64,000 nucleotides of DNA from CAYOSF01 sp964406605 (GCA_964406605.1 CAYOSF010000007.1:190225-254224), one strand, 5' to 3'; shown: positions 32,826 through 41,534, counted from the stretch's first letter. Notes: generated from the sequence alone by a model not told the origin. Program-made: numbers and translations.

Positions 32826-33922
32826 GGGCCGATCCTGCGTCCGGTCGCCCCGTCGAAGAGGTGCAGGTGCTCCGGTGCCACCGCCAGCCGGAGCGGCGCT
32901 CCATGGTCGAGCCGCAGCGTGGTGGGCAGCCGCGCGACCAGCGAGCCGTGGGTAAGCGATACCGTCACGTGCTGTTCGCTCCCAAGTGATTCGACCACGT
33001 CCACCCGGCCGTCGAACGATGCCGCGAAGTTGCCGCTTTCGCCCTCGCAGGGTGCCAGGTGCTCGGGCCGGATGCCGACGATGATGCGCTCCACCGCCGA
33101 CGAACGCAGCGCCGTCTCGAGCGCCGGCGGCAGACGCACGAAGGCGTCAGGTGTCTGGACGCCCGGCTGCCCGTCGTCCTGGGCGGGCTCTGCGTCAAGG
33201 AGATTCATCGCCGGGCTGCCGATGAACTCGGCGACGAACAGGTTGGCCGGCCGATCGTACACCTCCTGAGGCGGCCCCACCTGCTGGAGCAGGCCACCCT
33301 CCAGCACCGCGACGCGCTCGCCCATGGTCATCGCCTCCACTTGGTCGTGGGTGACGTAGATGAAGGTGGCGCCCAGCTCCCGGTGCAGCCTGATCAGCTC
33401 GGTGCGCATCTGAACGCGCATCTTCGAGTCCAGGTTTGAGAGGGGCTCGTCCATCAGGAAGGCCTGGGGCCGCCTGACGATGGCCCGGCCCAGCGCCACC
33501 CGCTGCTGCTGGCCCCCGGAGAGCTCACCCGGCCGCCTCTTGAGCAACTCCTGGATGCGCAACGCAGCCGCCGCCTCGCGCACGAGCTGGTCGATCTCGC
33601 CGCGGGCGAGCTTCCGCATTCGCAGACCGAAAGCCACGTTGTCGTAGACGGTCATGTGGGGATAGAGGGCGTAGTTCTGGAAGACCATCGCCAGGTCCCG
33701 GTCCTTCGCGGGCACCTCGTTCACCAGCCGGTCGCCGATGTGAACAGTGCCTTCGCTCGGTTCTTCCAGACCGGCCACGATGCGCAGGGCCGTGGTCTTG
33801 CCGCAGCCGGACGGCCCCAGCAGGACGAAGAACTCACGGTCCTCCACCTCCAGGGTGAGCTCACGCAAGGCGAACACCCTGCCGAACCGCTTGCCGATGC
33901 CGTCCAAGAAGACTCGCGCCAG
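32822..33922 (-). CDS. ABC transporter ATP-binding protein, UgpC/MsmK type
   Basis: The ATPase of the carbohydrate-uptake-1 transporter, 366 residues: Walker A GPSGCGKTT, signature LSGGQQQRVALGRAIVRRP, Walker B AFLMDEPLSNLD, H-loop YVTHDQVEA, then C-terminal TOBE domains. The start is of interest. The first standard codon is a TTG at 33907, but it lies 23 bases after the only Shine-Dalgarno run (AGGAGG). A CTG at 33922 lies 8 bases after that run and restores the usual family N-terminus (LARVFLDGIGKRFG), so I take CTG as the likely start; 33907 is the fallback. The gdpD-like gene at 34033 is divergent from it. Confidence 0.93.
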   Translation of the reverse strand: MARVFLDGIGKRFGRVFALRELTLEVEDREFFVLLGPSGCGKTTALRIVAGLEEPSEGTVHIGDRLVNEVPAKDRDLAMVFQNYALYPHMTVYDNVAFGLRMRKLARGEIDQLVREAAAALRIQELLKRRPGELSGGQQQRVALGRAIVRRPQAFLMDEPLSNLDSKMRVQMRTELIRLHRELGATFIYVTHDQVEAMTMGERVAVLEGGLLQQVGPPQEVYDRPANLFVAEFIGSPAMNLLDAEPAQDDGQPGVQTPDAFVRLPPALETALRSSAVERIIVGIRPEHLAPCEGESGNFAASFDGRVDVVESLGSEQHVTVSLTHGSLVARLPTTLRLDHGAPLRLAVAPEHLHLFDGATGRRIGP

Positions 33923-34018
33923 TGCTCTGCCCTCCTTGTCTCGGTCGATCTTACCGCGCCGCGGTACGGAGTGGCACGCGGGTAGGCCGCGCGCATTCTC
34001 GCTAAGGCAGCGGCGCGC

Positions 34019-34024
34019 TATGAT
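34019..34024 (+). promoter_or_regulatory. -10 box next to the gdpD-like start codon
   Basis: TATGAT in the context GCTATGATGG, eight bases before the ATG at 34033. It predicts transcription starting at or very near the start codon. Confidence 0.5.
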
Positions 34025-34032
34025 GGCCGCGC

Positions 34033-34743
34033 ATGACGATCTCGATCATCGGTCATCGAGGCTGTTCGCCGCACGCACCGGAGAACAGCCTCGCCGCGAT
34101 CCGCAGGGCGGCAGAGATGGGCGCAGACGGCGTTGAGATCGATATCCGGCGGGCCGCCGACGGAGCGCCGGTGGTCTTCCACGACTGGTCGCTCGGACGC
34201 ATGACCCGCTGGCCGGGGCCGATCCAGATCTACCCCTCGTCCTTGCTGCGGCGGATTCGCCTGCGAGGAAGCGAGGAACGTATCCCGCTGCTGGCGGACG
34301 TGCTCGATTGCCTGCCCGAGGGATTGTTCGCGGTCCTTGATGTGAAGGATGCCGGGGCGGCGGTCCCCGCGCTCCGCCTCATCCGCGAGCGGCAGATGGA
34401 AAGCCGCGTCCTCGTTTGGTCCAACCAAGAGAAGGCCGTTCGCTACTTCACCCGCGAGGCCCCGGAGATCGAGGTATCACTCACGCGGGGTGACATCGAC
34501 CCCGAGGGGCTGCGGCGCTTCTTGGAGGACGCCGCCAGAACCGGCGCGCGAGGCGTGTCGGCCGATTGGCGCGTCATCAACCCTCAGTTTGTGGGGCAGG
34601 CCCACGAGCGCGGGCTGAAGGTCTACTCGCTGAACCACGACTTGGACACGGTCGCAAAGAAGGCGGCCGCGGGCCTCAATGGCATCGTCACTGGTTGCCC
34701 CCGCGAGGTGCGGGACGTTCTGGAAGCGGCGGCCGGCACCTAG
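34033..34743 (+). CDS. Glycerophosphodiester phosphodiesterase (UgpQ-like)
   Basis: A 236-residue GDPD-family TIM barrel. All core residues are visible: GHRGCSPHAPEN at the start, GVEIDIRRAADGAPVVFHD with the metal acids and the general-acid His, and FAVLDVKDAG later (usual Glu of this strand is Asp here). It hydrolyses glycerophosphodiesters to glycerol-3-phosphate and an alcohol. No signal peptide, so cytoplasmic. It is divergent from a transporter of the Ugp type and may supply the same pathway. Its end overlaps the convergent neighbour by 4 bp. No ribosome-binding site is seen. Confidence 0.92.
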   Translation: MTISIIGHRGCSPHAPENSLAAIRRAAEMGADGVEIDIRRAADGAPVVFHDWSLGRMTRWPGPIQIYPSSLLRRIRLRGSEERIPLLADVLDCLPEGLFAVLDVKDAGAAVPALRLIRERQMESRVLVWSNQEKAVRYFTREAPEIEVSLTRGDIDPEGLRRFLEDAARTGARGVSADWRVINPQFVGQAHERGLKVYSLNHDLDTVAKKAAAGLNGIVTGCPREVRDVLEAAAGT

Positions 34744-35504
34744 CCCGGCCCGCGGCGCAAGGAGATCAAGTCCCGGAGCGGCGTCACCGCGAGTGCCCAC
34801 ACCCAGTGCGGACCACCCCAAGTGAGATCGAAACTGTAGCTGTTGGCGACGTGCGCCCAGAGGATCCACGCGATCCAGCGTGTGGTTCCATAGAAGAAGC
34901 TGGCACGATAGAGCGCCAACAGCGCCGTCTCCGGCAGGAAGCGGCCGCCCCAGCTCCAGACGCCGTCCGCGGGAAGGATCGTGTTCTGGAAGTAGCTGCG
35001 CGTCAGGATCCGCCAGTTGAGCAGCCCATAGACTATCCAGACGCCATCCCAAACGAAGCCGAGGCCGCTGTAGTACGCGCCGGCGTCGTCGGCGCGACCC
35101 AATTGCCCGGCATAAGCCCAGGCGTCAAGGCTGAACTGATGCGTCGTAAAGGGAAAGAACAGCATGGTCCCTACCGTATCGCCCATGTCGGTCAGGGCGT
35201 GGGACCATTGGCCCAGGAGGAAGCTGAACGCCCAGATACGGCTGCCCGATATGAGTAGGATGGCGACGGCGATGGCGACGCCGAACGGGAGCGAGTGGGT
35301 GAAGCCCACGCCGGGCCAGCCGCGATGGAACTGGGTCGGGTCGTCCGCTTTGAGTTCCACGCCGAAGACGTTGATCCCGTAGACGAACCACTTGGTGGCC
35401 AGGTCTGGGGCGTAGGAGCCGATCAGAAGGGGGATGATGGCAATCCGACCGCCCAGGTGGCGCTGGAACGCGTAGGGCTCCAAGTCATGGGCCGCCCAGC
35501 TCAT
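34740..35504 (-). CDS. Membrane-bound metal-dependent hydrolase-like protein (YdjM/DUF457 type)
   Basis: A 254-residue membrane protein with features of the YdjM/LexA-binding inner membrane family: early His (MSWAAHDLE), GSYAPDLATKWFV with acidic residues, FTHSLPFGVAIAVAIL, and FLLGQWSHALTDMGDT. These His and Asp residues line up as a possible metal site beside membrane helices. Function unknown. Its ATG overlaps the stop of a small upstream membrane-protein gene (ATGA), so they form a coupled pair. Confidence 0.72.
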   Translation of the reverse strand: MSWAAHDLEPYAFQRHLGGRIAIIPLLIGSYAPDLATKWFVYGINVFGVELKADDPTQFHRGWPGVGFTHSLPFGVAIAVAILLISGSRIWAFSFLLGQWSHALTDMGDTVGTMLFFPFTTHQFSLDAWAYAGQLGRADDAGAYYSGLGFVWDGVWIVYGLLNWRILTRSYFQNTILPADGVWSWGGRFLPETALLALYRASFFYGTTRWIAWILWAHVANSYSFDLTWGGPHWVWALAVTPLRDLISLRRGPG

Positions 35505-35668
35505 CGCCTCAGGCCCACCAGCGCGGGCAAGACCCAGACTGCCAGAAGCAGGAACCCGGCGCCCTCCACCCAGGAAAGCAGGATCTTGGGGAAGAAGACG
35601 CCGAGCGTGATGTACACCGCCGCGGCAACCAGGTAGAGAGCGAGCGTGACAACGGCGGGCGCAGTCAT
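35501..35668 (-). CDS. Small membrane protein, coupled to the downstream hydrolase gene
   Basis: A 55-residue frame, missed by length cut-offs, reading MTAPAVVTLALYLVAAAVYI and on, with two hydrophobic helices (VTLALYLVAAAVYITLGVFF; GAGFLLLAVWVLPALVGL) and ending LRR. Its stop TGA shares bases with the ATG of the next gene (ATGA, 35501-35504), and GAGGTGAG stands about 13 bases before its own ATG. The coupling and the clean two-helix composition argue that it is real. I do not recognise the family. Confidence 0.65.
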   Translation of the reverse strand: MTAPAVVTLALYLVAAAVYITLGVFFPKILLSWVEGAGFLLLAVWVLPALVGLRR

Positions 35669-35764
35669 CGGCGCTATTGACTCACCTCGCGGTCCGCTGC
35701 ATCAGCGGCGGGGTGAGTGTGGGCGTCCTCACAGTGCGGCACCGGGAGGCCTACTCGTTCCAAG

Positions 35765-36454
35765 TCATTCGTGGATCACCACGCGGGTGCCAGTGTTGGC
35801 GAAGTACCAGAAGAATTCGGCGTCCGCGTAACGCATTCCCACGCAGCCGTGGCTGCTCCGCTCGTTTCCGAAGTACCAGTCGGGGCGCCAGTAGTTGAGG
35901 TGCAGGGCATGGCCCTCGCTTGTGAAGTACTGCGTGAACAGAACGTGCTCCAGCACGTAGTATTCCTCGGCGCCGATTGAAGCGGAGGTCATCGTCTCAT
36001 CGTAGACCCGGTAGCCGATGCGAAACTCCCCCGTTGGCGTCTCCCACCCGTCCTTGCCGGTGGTGACCAGCGCCGTATGCCAGGGTGTGTCACCCACCAT
36101 GGCCGTCGCCGTCTGGTCGCTCAGGTCTACGTCTACCCAGCGCTCTTCGGGACCCGGCGGCGGAAGCGCGACGGGCGGCAGAGGCGTGGGCGTAGGAGGC
36201 GGAGTGTCAGTGGCCGTGGCTGTTGGCGTCGCCGTGGGAGTCGGCGTGGGGGTCTCCGTGGGCGTGGCGGTCGCTGTCGGGGTCGGCGTTGGAGTGGGAA
36301 CGGAGGGCGTCCAGACGAAGCCGGTGCCAAAGCAACTGGTGACCGCAATGACCGACACGACGGCGCCCGAGAGAACCGCGATGGAGGCCCCGACGATCGG
36401 CGTCCTGTGGGTGCGGCGTCCCAATGCCTCGAGTTCAGGCGGCTCAGCAGTCAT
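35765..36454 (-). CDS. L,D-transpeptidase (YkuD domain) with Thr-Pro linker
   Basis: A 229-residue cell wall enzyme. A single membrane anchor (IVGASIAVLSGAVVSVIAV) is followed by a Thr-Pro spacer at residues 49-90 and a YkuD domain: VDVDLSDQTATAMVG, the His of GHALHLNYWRP and the catalytic Cys in SSHGCVGMRYADAEFF. It would form 3-3 cross-links or attach proteins to peptidoglycan outside the membrane. ATG at 36454 is preferred; 13 further codons upstream are open. It is divergent from the hybrid histidine kinase. Confidence 0.93.
   Translation of the reverse strand: MTAEPPELEALGRRTHRTPIVGASIAVLSGAVVSVIAVTSCFGTGFVWTPSVPTPTPTPTATATPTETPTPTPTATPTATATDTPPPTPTPLPPVALPPPGPEERWVDVDLSDQTATAMVGDTPWHTALVTTGKDGWETPTGEFRIGYRVYDETMTSASIGAEEYYVLEHVLFTQYFTSEGHALHLNYWRPDWYFGNERSSHGCVGMRYADAEFFWYFANTGTRVVIHE
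36155..36310. repeat. Thr-Pro codon repeat in the transpeptidase gene
   Basis: Near-repeats of a GTCGG(C/T)GT(T/G)GG-type hexamer pattern encode alternating Thr/Ala and Pro in the spacer of the L,D-transpeptidase. Length variation between strains would be expected. Confidence 0.6.
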
Positions 36455-36600
36455 GTCCAGAAGGTCGATCTCTTTCGGCCGCAGACCCCGCAATCAGAAC
36501 GCACCACCCCAGACGGGCGCCCAGCCGGTCGAGTTCTTCATGTGTTCAGTGTATTTCTTCCAGCGTGCCTCTTCGAGTGTAGGCAAGTCCACTATCGAGC

Positions 36601-36625
36601 GTCAATCAGACCCCTGCCGATTGAC
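36601..36625. promoter_or_regulatory. Inverted repeat over the -35 box of the histidine kinase gene
   Basis: GTCAATC (36601-36607), 11 bases, GATTGAC (36619-36625). The right arm runs through the TTGACA box (36621-36626), as for a repressor or autoregulator site. Confidence 0.5.
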
Positions 36626-36648
36626 ACAGTATGGGCATAGTTCATAAT
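36621..36648 (+). promoter_or_regulatory. Sigma-70-type promoter of the hybrid histidine kinase gene
   Basis: TTGACA (36621-36626), 16 bp, CATAAT (36643-36648). Transcription should start near 36655; AGGAGG at 36678-36683 then lies 7 bases before the GTG. Confidence 0.7.
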
Positions 36649-36690
36649 GAAGCTACGGCTTGCCGCTCAGGACAAGCAGGAGGCTAACCT

Positions 36691-39198
36691 GTGGTCAAGC
36701 GACGCGATCAAGAGACCCAGGATCCCCTACCCGATGCGTTGGTCGCCCTGGCTGCCTCCCTGGAGGGGGTGGCGGAGGCCGACGACGTACTGAACCGGCT
36801 CACACAGGGCTTGGCGGACCTCGGCGTCGCTTGCGCTCTCTTCGTCCAGGATGCCGACGGACCGGATCTCCGGCTGGAACGGGCTACGCTTCCCCTGGTG
36901 CCGGATGTCTGGGGCCGACCGCTACGACTGCCTCGGCTGAACGCCGCGCTGACCGGCGGTCGACCAACGTCGCACGCCGATATCGATGATGCTTTCACCG
37001 AAACGGGCACGGGCGGGACGCGGCGCGGGCTGCTGACGCGGGCGGTAGGCGGCACCCTCATCGTTGCGCCGATGCGCCTCGACCGCGACCGTGGCGCCGT
37101 CCTTTGCCTCACCTCTCGGGCGCTCGAGGAACGCGCCGCAGCCGCGGCCTGGGAGCTGGCCCTTCAGGTCGGTGCCGGGCTGCGCCGGCGCGGGCCGGAG
37201 GAGCAGGCGACACCCACTCGTGGCGGCCTCGGGGAGGCCGGCGACGCCGACCAGTCTCTCTTCCATGAATTGACCCGAAGGCTCAGCTACTCCCTCAAGG
37301 GCGAGGAGATCGTGAGCACCGGACTGGAGGTGTTGGCGACGGCTCTGCCCATTGGGGTAGCGGTGGCTGTCTCATGTCGGGGCAAGGAGGACGTCGCGAC
37401 CGTCTACCTGCCCAGGAACGCGCCGGCCGATCAAGCCGGCAGTGCCGCCAAGGATGCCCTCGACGCCTTCGTTGAACTCACGGGAGGAAAGCACCTTTCC
37501 TGCGAGCGGCCACCGTCCCAGACTGTGACGCTGGCAGCCGAGGCTCCTCCCGGTGCTGCGGACGGTCGCCTGCGCAGCGTGCTGGATGCACCGATGGTAG
37601 CGGGCGGCGAGGTGACGGGGCTGCTTCGGATCGGCTTGGCCCGGCCGGATGCTCTTGACGCCCAGAAGGAGCGGGTCTTCTACACGGTCGCGAACCAGAT
37701 CTCGCTGGCGCTTGAGCGCGAAGCGGCACAACGCGAGGCTCAGCGCGCGCACCTGGCGTCTCTGGCCGAGAGCTTGAGCGACGGCGTTGTGTTGGTGGAC
37801 GCGGAGCTGCGAGTCACGTCACTGAACGAAGCCGCCCGCCAGCATCTGTCCTCCCTGGGCGGGGCGGTCGCGGCCGAGGGCGGCGCGCTGGACGACCCCG
37901 CTCTGGTCGATTTGGCGAGGGAGGCACTCTCCTCACAGAAGCCGACGTCGCTGCGAGAACTCCCCGCCAGCCCCGCGTCCGTCGAGCGACGCTACTTGAT
38001 GGCGATGGCCGCGCCCCTGGCTGGTTCAAACGAGGGCTCACAGGCGGTTGTGATCCTGCGCGATGTCACGGAGGAACGGCTCATGCAGGAACGGCTCCTC
38101 CAGTCGGAAAAGATGGTCTCTGTCGGCCAGCTCGTCTCCGGCGTCGCCCACGAGCTGAATAACCCGCTCACCGGCATCATGGGCTTCGCTCAGCTCCTCC
38201 TGGCGCGGGACCTGGACGAATCGACCAAGCGCGACGTCAACACCATCCACACGGAAGCGGAACGGGCCGCCAAGATAGTCCAGAACCTGCTCTCGTTCGC
38301 GCGGCGCAAGAAGGCCGAGAAGGAGATGGCCAACCTGAACGTGCTGCTGGAGCGGGTGCTGGAGTTGTGCTCGTACGAACTGGCGGTCAAGGACATCGGG
38401 CTGGAGCTCGATCTGGACCCAAGACTGCCCGAGACGATGGTCGACGCCAACCAGATCCAGCAGGTCTTCTTCAACATCATCATCAACGCCGAGCACGCGA
38501 TGGTGGGTGCCAACGGCCACGGCACGCTGTCCGTACGGTCGTGGCGGGAGAAGGATGTCGTTCGCCTGACGTTTCACGATGACGGGCCGGGCATGGCGCC
38601 CGAGACGCTCCGGCGCATCTTCGACCCCTTCTTCACTACCAAGGAGACCGGCGAAGGCACCGGCCTGGGCCTGACCATCTGCTACGGCATCATGGAGGAT
38701 CACGGAGGGCGCATCTGGGCCGAGAGTCAGCCCGGCCGCGGCACCAGCTTCACGGTGGAGCTGCCCATCCTGGAGGGCGCCCAAGCTCCCTCTGGTCCTG
38801 AGGAGCAGCCGGAGCCGGCCGCGGGAGGTCGCTCCTTCCTGGTGGTGGACGATGAGGAGAGCATCCGGCGGCTGCTGGGGAGCATCCTCCGGGACGACGG
38901 CCACCACGTCGATACGGCGGGCAACGGCAAGGAGGCGCTGGAACACCTCGCCCACCGCCGCTACGACGTGATCGTCACGGACATCAAGATGCCGGACATG
39001 GACGGCCGGAGCCTGTACCAGCGGCTGCTCGATACCGACCCTGAGCTGGCGCGGCGCACCATCTTCATCACCGGCGACACGGTGAATCCGGACACGCGAG
39101 ACTTCCTCCGAAGCGTGACGAACCCCTGCCTTCCCAAGCCCTTCGGCGTGCGCGAGGTACGGGAGACGATAGGGCAGGTGCTGGCGGGCGCTGAGTAG
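36691..39198 (+). CDS. Hybrid sensor histidine kinase (GAF, PAS, HisKA, HATPase, REC)
   Basis: An 835-residue soluble sensor kinase with no membrane helix. Domains in order: a GAF-like unit in about residues 15-165, a second GAF near 195-345, a PAS near 355-465 (LSDGVVLVDAELRVTSLNEAARQHL), HisKA with VAHELNNPLTGIMGFAQLLL and phospho-His487, HATPase_c with NIIINAEHAM, DDGPGMAPE, FDPFFTTKETGEGTGLGL, then a receiver with VVDDEESIRRLL and phospho-Asp764 (TDIKMPDMDG). It senses a cytoplasmic signal; the output partner is not nearby. GTG start with AGGAGG seven bases away, a good promoter, and an inverted repeat over the -35 box. Confidence 0.94.
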   Translation: MVKRRDQETQDPLPDALVALAASLEGVAEADDVLNRLTQGLADLGVACALFVQDADGPDLRLERATLPLVPDVWGRPLRLPRLNAALTGGRPTSHADIDDAFTETGTGGTRRGLLTRAVGGTLIVAPMRLDRDRGAVLCLTSRALEERAAAAAWELALQVGAGLRRRGPEEQATPTRGGLGEAGDADQSLFHELTRRLSYSLKGEEIVSTGLEVLATALPIGVAVAVSCRGKEDVATVYLPRNAPADQAGSAAKDALDAFVELTGGKHLSCERPPSQTVTLAAEAPPGAADGRLRSVLDAPMVAGGEVTGLLRIGLARPDALDAQKERVFYTVANQISLALEREAAQREAQRAHLASLAESLSDGVVLVDAELRVTSLNEAARQHLSSLGGAVAAEGGALDDPALVDLAREALSSQKPTSLRELPASPASVERRYLMAMAAPLAGSNEGSQAVVILRDVTEERLMQERLLQSEKMVSVGQLVSGVAHELNNPLTGIMGFAQLLLARDLDESTKRDVNTIHTEAERAAKIVQNLLSFARRKKAEKEMANLNVLLERVLELCSYELAVKDIGLELDLDPRLPETMVDANQIQQVFFNIIINAEHAMVGANGHGTLSVRSWREKDVVRLTFHDDGPGMAPETLRRIFDPFFTTKETGEGTGLGLTICYGIMEDHGGRIWAESQPGRGTSFTVELPILEGAQAPSGPEEQPEPAAGGRSFLVVDDEESIRRLLGSILRDDGHHVDTAGNGKEALEHLAHRRYDVIVTDIKMPDMDGRSLYQRLLDTDPELARRTIFITGDTVNPDTRDFLRSVTNPCLPKPFGVREVRETIGQVLAGAE

Positions 39199-39203
39199 CG
39201 CAA

Positions 39204-39225
39204 CCCCCGCCTTGTGCAGCGGGGG
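39204..39225 (+). terminator. Hairpin after the histidine kinase gene
   Basis: CCCCCGC, 8-base loop, GCGGGGG: a 7-bp stem six bases after the stop codon. It is followed by GC-rich sequence and only later TCCTCTT, so termination strength is uncertain. Confidence 0.45.
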
Positions 39226-39324
39226 CGCGCCGCCGTGCGCCCGTCCTCTTGACAAGCCTTGGAGGGCGTCATACCGTTGCGGAAACGAGCTTGTGGTAGG
39301 CAGACGCGCAGAAGGTCTCTAGTG

Positions 39325-40011
39325 ATGGCCCGTTTCGGAAGCCTGCTGACGAAGAGTTGCGGCGCGCGCGTCGTGGTGATGGCGCTTGGCGTTCTGGTGC
39401 TGACCCTCGCCGGGCCGTCTTGCGGCGGCGAGGGCGACGGTGAGCCCGAGCCCTACGACTGGAGGATCGCCCTCATCGAGGACCCCGGCAAGTACTGCGA
39501 TGTCCAGGATCCAACGTGCCGGGAGTTCGTCCGGGAGGTGATCGAGGAGCTGAGGCCGCAGCCGACGCCGCTTTCCCTGGATGAGAGAATCCGGGAGATC
39601 CTGATGGAGGACCCCGCGATCCAGGCCATGGTTGGCGAGGGCCGGGAGGGCGAGGACTACTGGTTGAGGCTGACGCCCAAGACCGCTCCATGGATGGGCG
39701 GCGATGGCGCGATGGCGGACCTGGTGTTCGCGAATCCGGTCTACTACGAAGGTGAGGTCTGGTCCTCATCGAATCCTTGCGCTGGACAGTCGGATGAAGG
39801 CTACGTCGATCCGGCGCAGGGATGCTACAGCGAGTTCCCGGAGTACTCGAAGGTGCCCAGCCTCATCACGGACGCCAGAGTCATATCCGCTAGGGTTGAC
39901 ATCACCCCCGGCGTTGTAGTGTCGATCACTTCTGAGGACTGGGCCTTCGATGAAGATGGCATCGAGCGGCAGATAGAGGCCATCATCGAGGACTCATCGA
40001 CCTCACCCTGA
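39325..40011 (+). CDS. Putative lipoprotein of unknown function
   Basis: A 228-residue exported protein I do not recognise. The N-terminus has a signal peptide (RVVVMALGVLVLTLAGP) and then SCGGEGDGEPEPYD, a lipobox-like Cys (GPSC, not a perfect match) and acidic spacer as in lipoproteins. The mature part has CDVQDPTC and NPCAGQSDEGYVDPAQGCYSEF, which may form disulfides, and acidic helices (VREVIEELRPQP, DERIREILMEDPAI). The ATG at 39325 (or GTG one codon before) is taken since AGAAGG precedes it; the frame is open 22 codons further up. Confidence 0.6.
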   Translation: MARFGSLLTKSCGARVVVMALGVLVLTLAGPSCGGEGDGEPEPYDWRIALIEDPGKYCDVQDPTCREFVREVIEELRPQPTPLSLDERIREILMEDPAIQAMVGEGREGEDYWLRLTPKTAPWMGGDGAMADLVFANPVYYEGEVWSSSNPCAGQSDEGYVDPAQGCYSEFPEYSKVPSLITDARVISARVDITPGVVVSITSEDWAFDEDGIERQIEAIIEDSSTSP

Positions 40012-40049
40012 CGGCCCCAAGATAGCGGGCACCCAACGTGCCGGTTCGC

Positions 40050-40055
40050 TATGAT
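40050..40055 (+). promoter_or_regulatory. Probable -10 box of the sulfotransferase-like gene
   Basis: TATGAT in the context CGCTATGATGCG. If used, transcription starts near 40062, which rules out the GTG at 40058 and favours the ATG at 40097. Confidence 0.45.
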
Positions 40056-40096
40056 GCGTGCGGCAGCGCGCCCTAGCGGCGCGCCCGGAAACGCGC

Positions 40097-41506
40097 ATGG
40101 CTTCTCGTCTCGACTACGCTCCGGCTATCGCCCGGCAACTCCTGCTCGATACTGCCCGCAGGCTGCGCCCCGGTGGCCTCGCCGCCCTCGCCGCCAGCTG
40201 GCCCGGTGGCAAGCAGTTGGTGATCGTCACGGGCGCCGGCCGGTCCGGCACCAGCGCGGTCGCCCGCGTCCTCCACGAGTCCGGCGTGAGCATGGGGAGC
40301 GAAATGGGCGAGGCGTCAGAGTCCAACCCCGAGGGCTACTACGAGGACTTGGACGTCCTGTGGCTGAACGAGCGGCTTATGGCCGAGCTGGGCATGTCCG
40401 GCGTATGGCGTCGGAACCGGGGGCGGTGGTCCTGGCGATCGACCGTCCTGGCTGTGGCCAGGAGGTATCGGGACGAAATGGCCGAACTCGTTTCGAAGGC
40501 CGGCGGCGGCTGGAAGGGTCCGCACTTCGCCATCACCCTTGAGGCCTGGCTTCCCGTCTTGCCGGCGCCGCCGAAGATCGTGGTCTGCCTGCGAAGCCCG
40601 CGCGCGTACGCTGATTCGACAATTCGCATCTACGGGTTCGTAGGTCGGGACGCGGTAGAGCGCCAGTGGGCGAAGCACTACCATCGGATCCTGGACGTTG
40701 TGCGCGACTACAAGCTGGAGGCGACCTGCGTGGAATTCGATACGCTGGTGGAGCATCCGCAGGAAACAACGGCCGCCCTGGCGGAGTTCATAGGCCATCC
40801 CCTAAGAGCTGAATTCATCAACCCGCCGCTCCGGCACCACGCTCGTCCGGTGGCGAAGAAGTACGTCGGCCTGTACCGGGAGGTTCTCGCGCTGGGGAGA
40901 GACGGCCCGCTGCTTCCCTTCGCAGGCCGAGGGGCGGGAGCCGACGCGGAGGGCGGGATCGCTCCAGTGGCGGAGCCTCGTGAGCGCGAGGCAGCCATGG
41001 AGCCCATTGGCGGCGAAGGAGTGGAGGCGATCAATGCCTATGTCAGAGAGGTCGACGACATAGACGCTCGGACCGGCGCGGCAAAGGCTGTTTGGACCTT
41101 GCGGGTAGGTCTGCCGCGCGCCAAGCTCCAGCGGCCGGAAGAGCTCGGCATGACCCTGCCGGAGGCGATGGAGGAAACGCGGTCGGCCTCGGCCGAATAT
41201 GCGTCAGTCCTGAGGGAGGCTCAGGAACGCCTGGAGGCGCTGGAATGCCCGCCTGGGTTCCGGCAGTATCATGAGCTGACCGAGCTCCGGCTGAACCTGG
41301 AGCGCGTGGTCGCGGAGCTGATGCGGATGTCGGTGGAAGGTGATGCTCCTGACCAAGAGACTCTGAAGGCGACGTTGCGTGCCTGGCGACGGTTCGGGCG
41401 GAGTGCGCCCTTCGACAAGGCGCAGGAGCGCCGCGAGCGCGAGTACGCGCGTGCACTCGAACGGTCGGGCTACTTGGCGGCGCGCAAAGAGGCAGCGCCG
41501 GAGTGA
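40097..41506 (+). CDS. Sulfotransferase-like protein
   Basis: A 469-residue protein. The N-terminal 250 residues carry a P-loop of sulfotransferase type, IVTGAGRSGTSAVARVL (PAPS 5'-phosphosulfate loop), then SNPEGYYEDLDVLWLNERLM, KIVVCLRSPRAYADSTIRIYGF (3'-phosphate-binding strand) and ATCVEFDTLVEHPQETTAALAEFIGHPL. The C-terminal 200 residues are mostly helical (EEALVACR-free, many Glu/Arg), a part I do not recognise. It may sulfate a surface glycan, in keeping with the O-antigen-ligase-like genes next door. The start at 40097 is preferred over the GTG at 40058. Confidence 0.75.
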   Translation: MASRLDYAPAIARQLLLDTARRLRPGGLAALAASWPGGKQLVIVTGAGRSGTSAVARVLHESGVSMGSEMGEASESNPEGYYEDLDVLWLNERLMAELGMSGVWRRNRGRWSWRSTVLAVARRYRDEMAELVSKAGGGWKGPHFAITLEAWLPVLPAPPKIVVCLRSPRAYADSTIRIYGFVGRDAVERQWAKHYHRILDVVRDYKLEATCVEFDTLVEHPQETTAALAEFIGHPLRAEFINPPLRHHARPVAKKYVGLYREVLALGRDGPLLPFAGRGAGADAEGGIAPVAEPREREAAMEPIGGEGVEAINAYVREVDDIDARTGAAKAVWTLRVGLPRAKLQRPEELGMTLPEAMEETRSASAEYASVLREAQERLEALECPPGFRQYHELTELRLNLERVVAELMRMSVEGDAPDQETLKATLRAWRRFGRSAPFDKAQERREREYARALERSGYLAARKEAAPE

Positions 41507-41534
41507 CCCGTCTCCGGTGCGGGCCCTGCGCGCA

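Noticed and set aside
36155..36310. Tandem repeat as a regulatory array
   Set aside because: It lies inside the L,D-transpeptidase coding frame and is explained by the Thr-Pro spacer.
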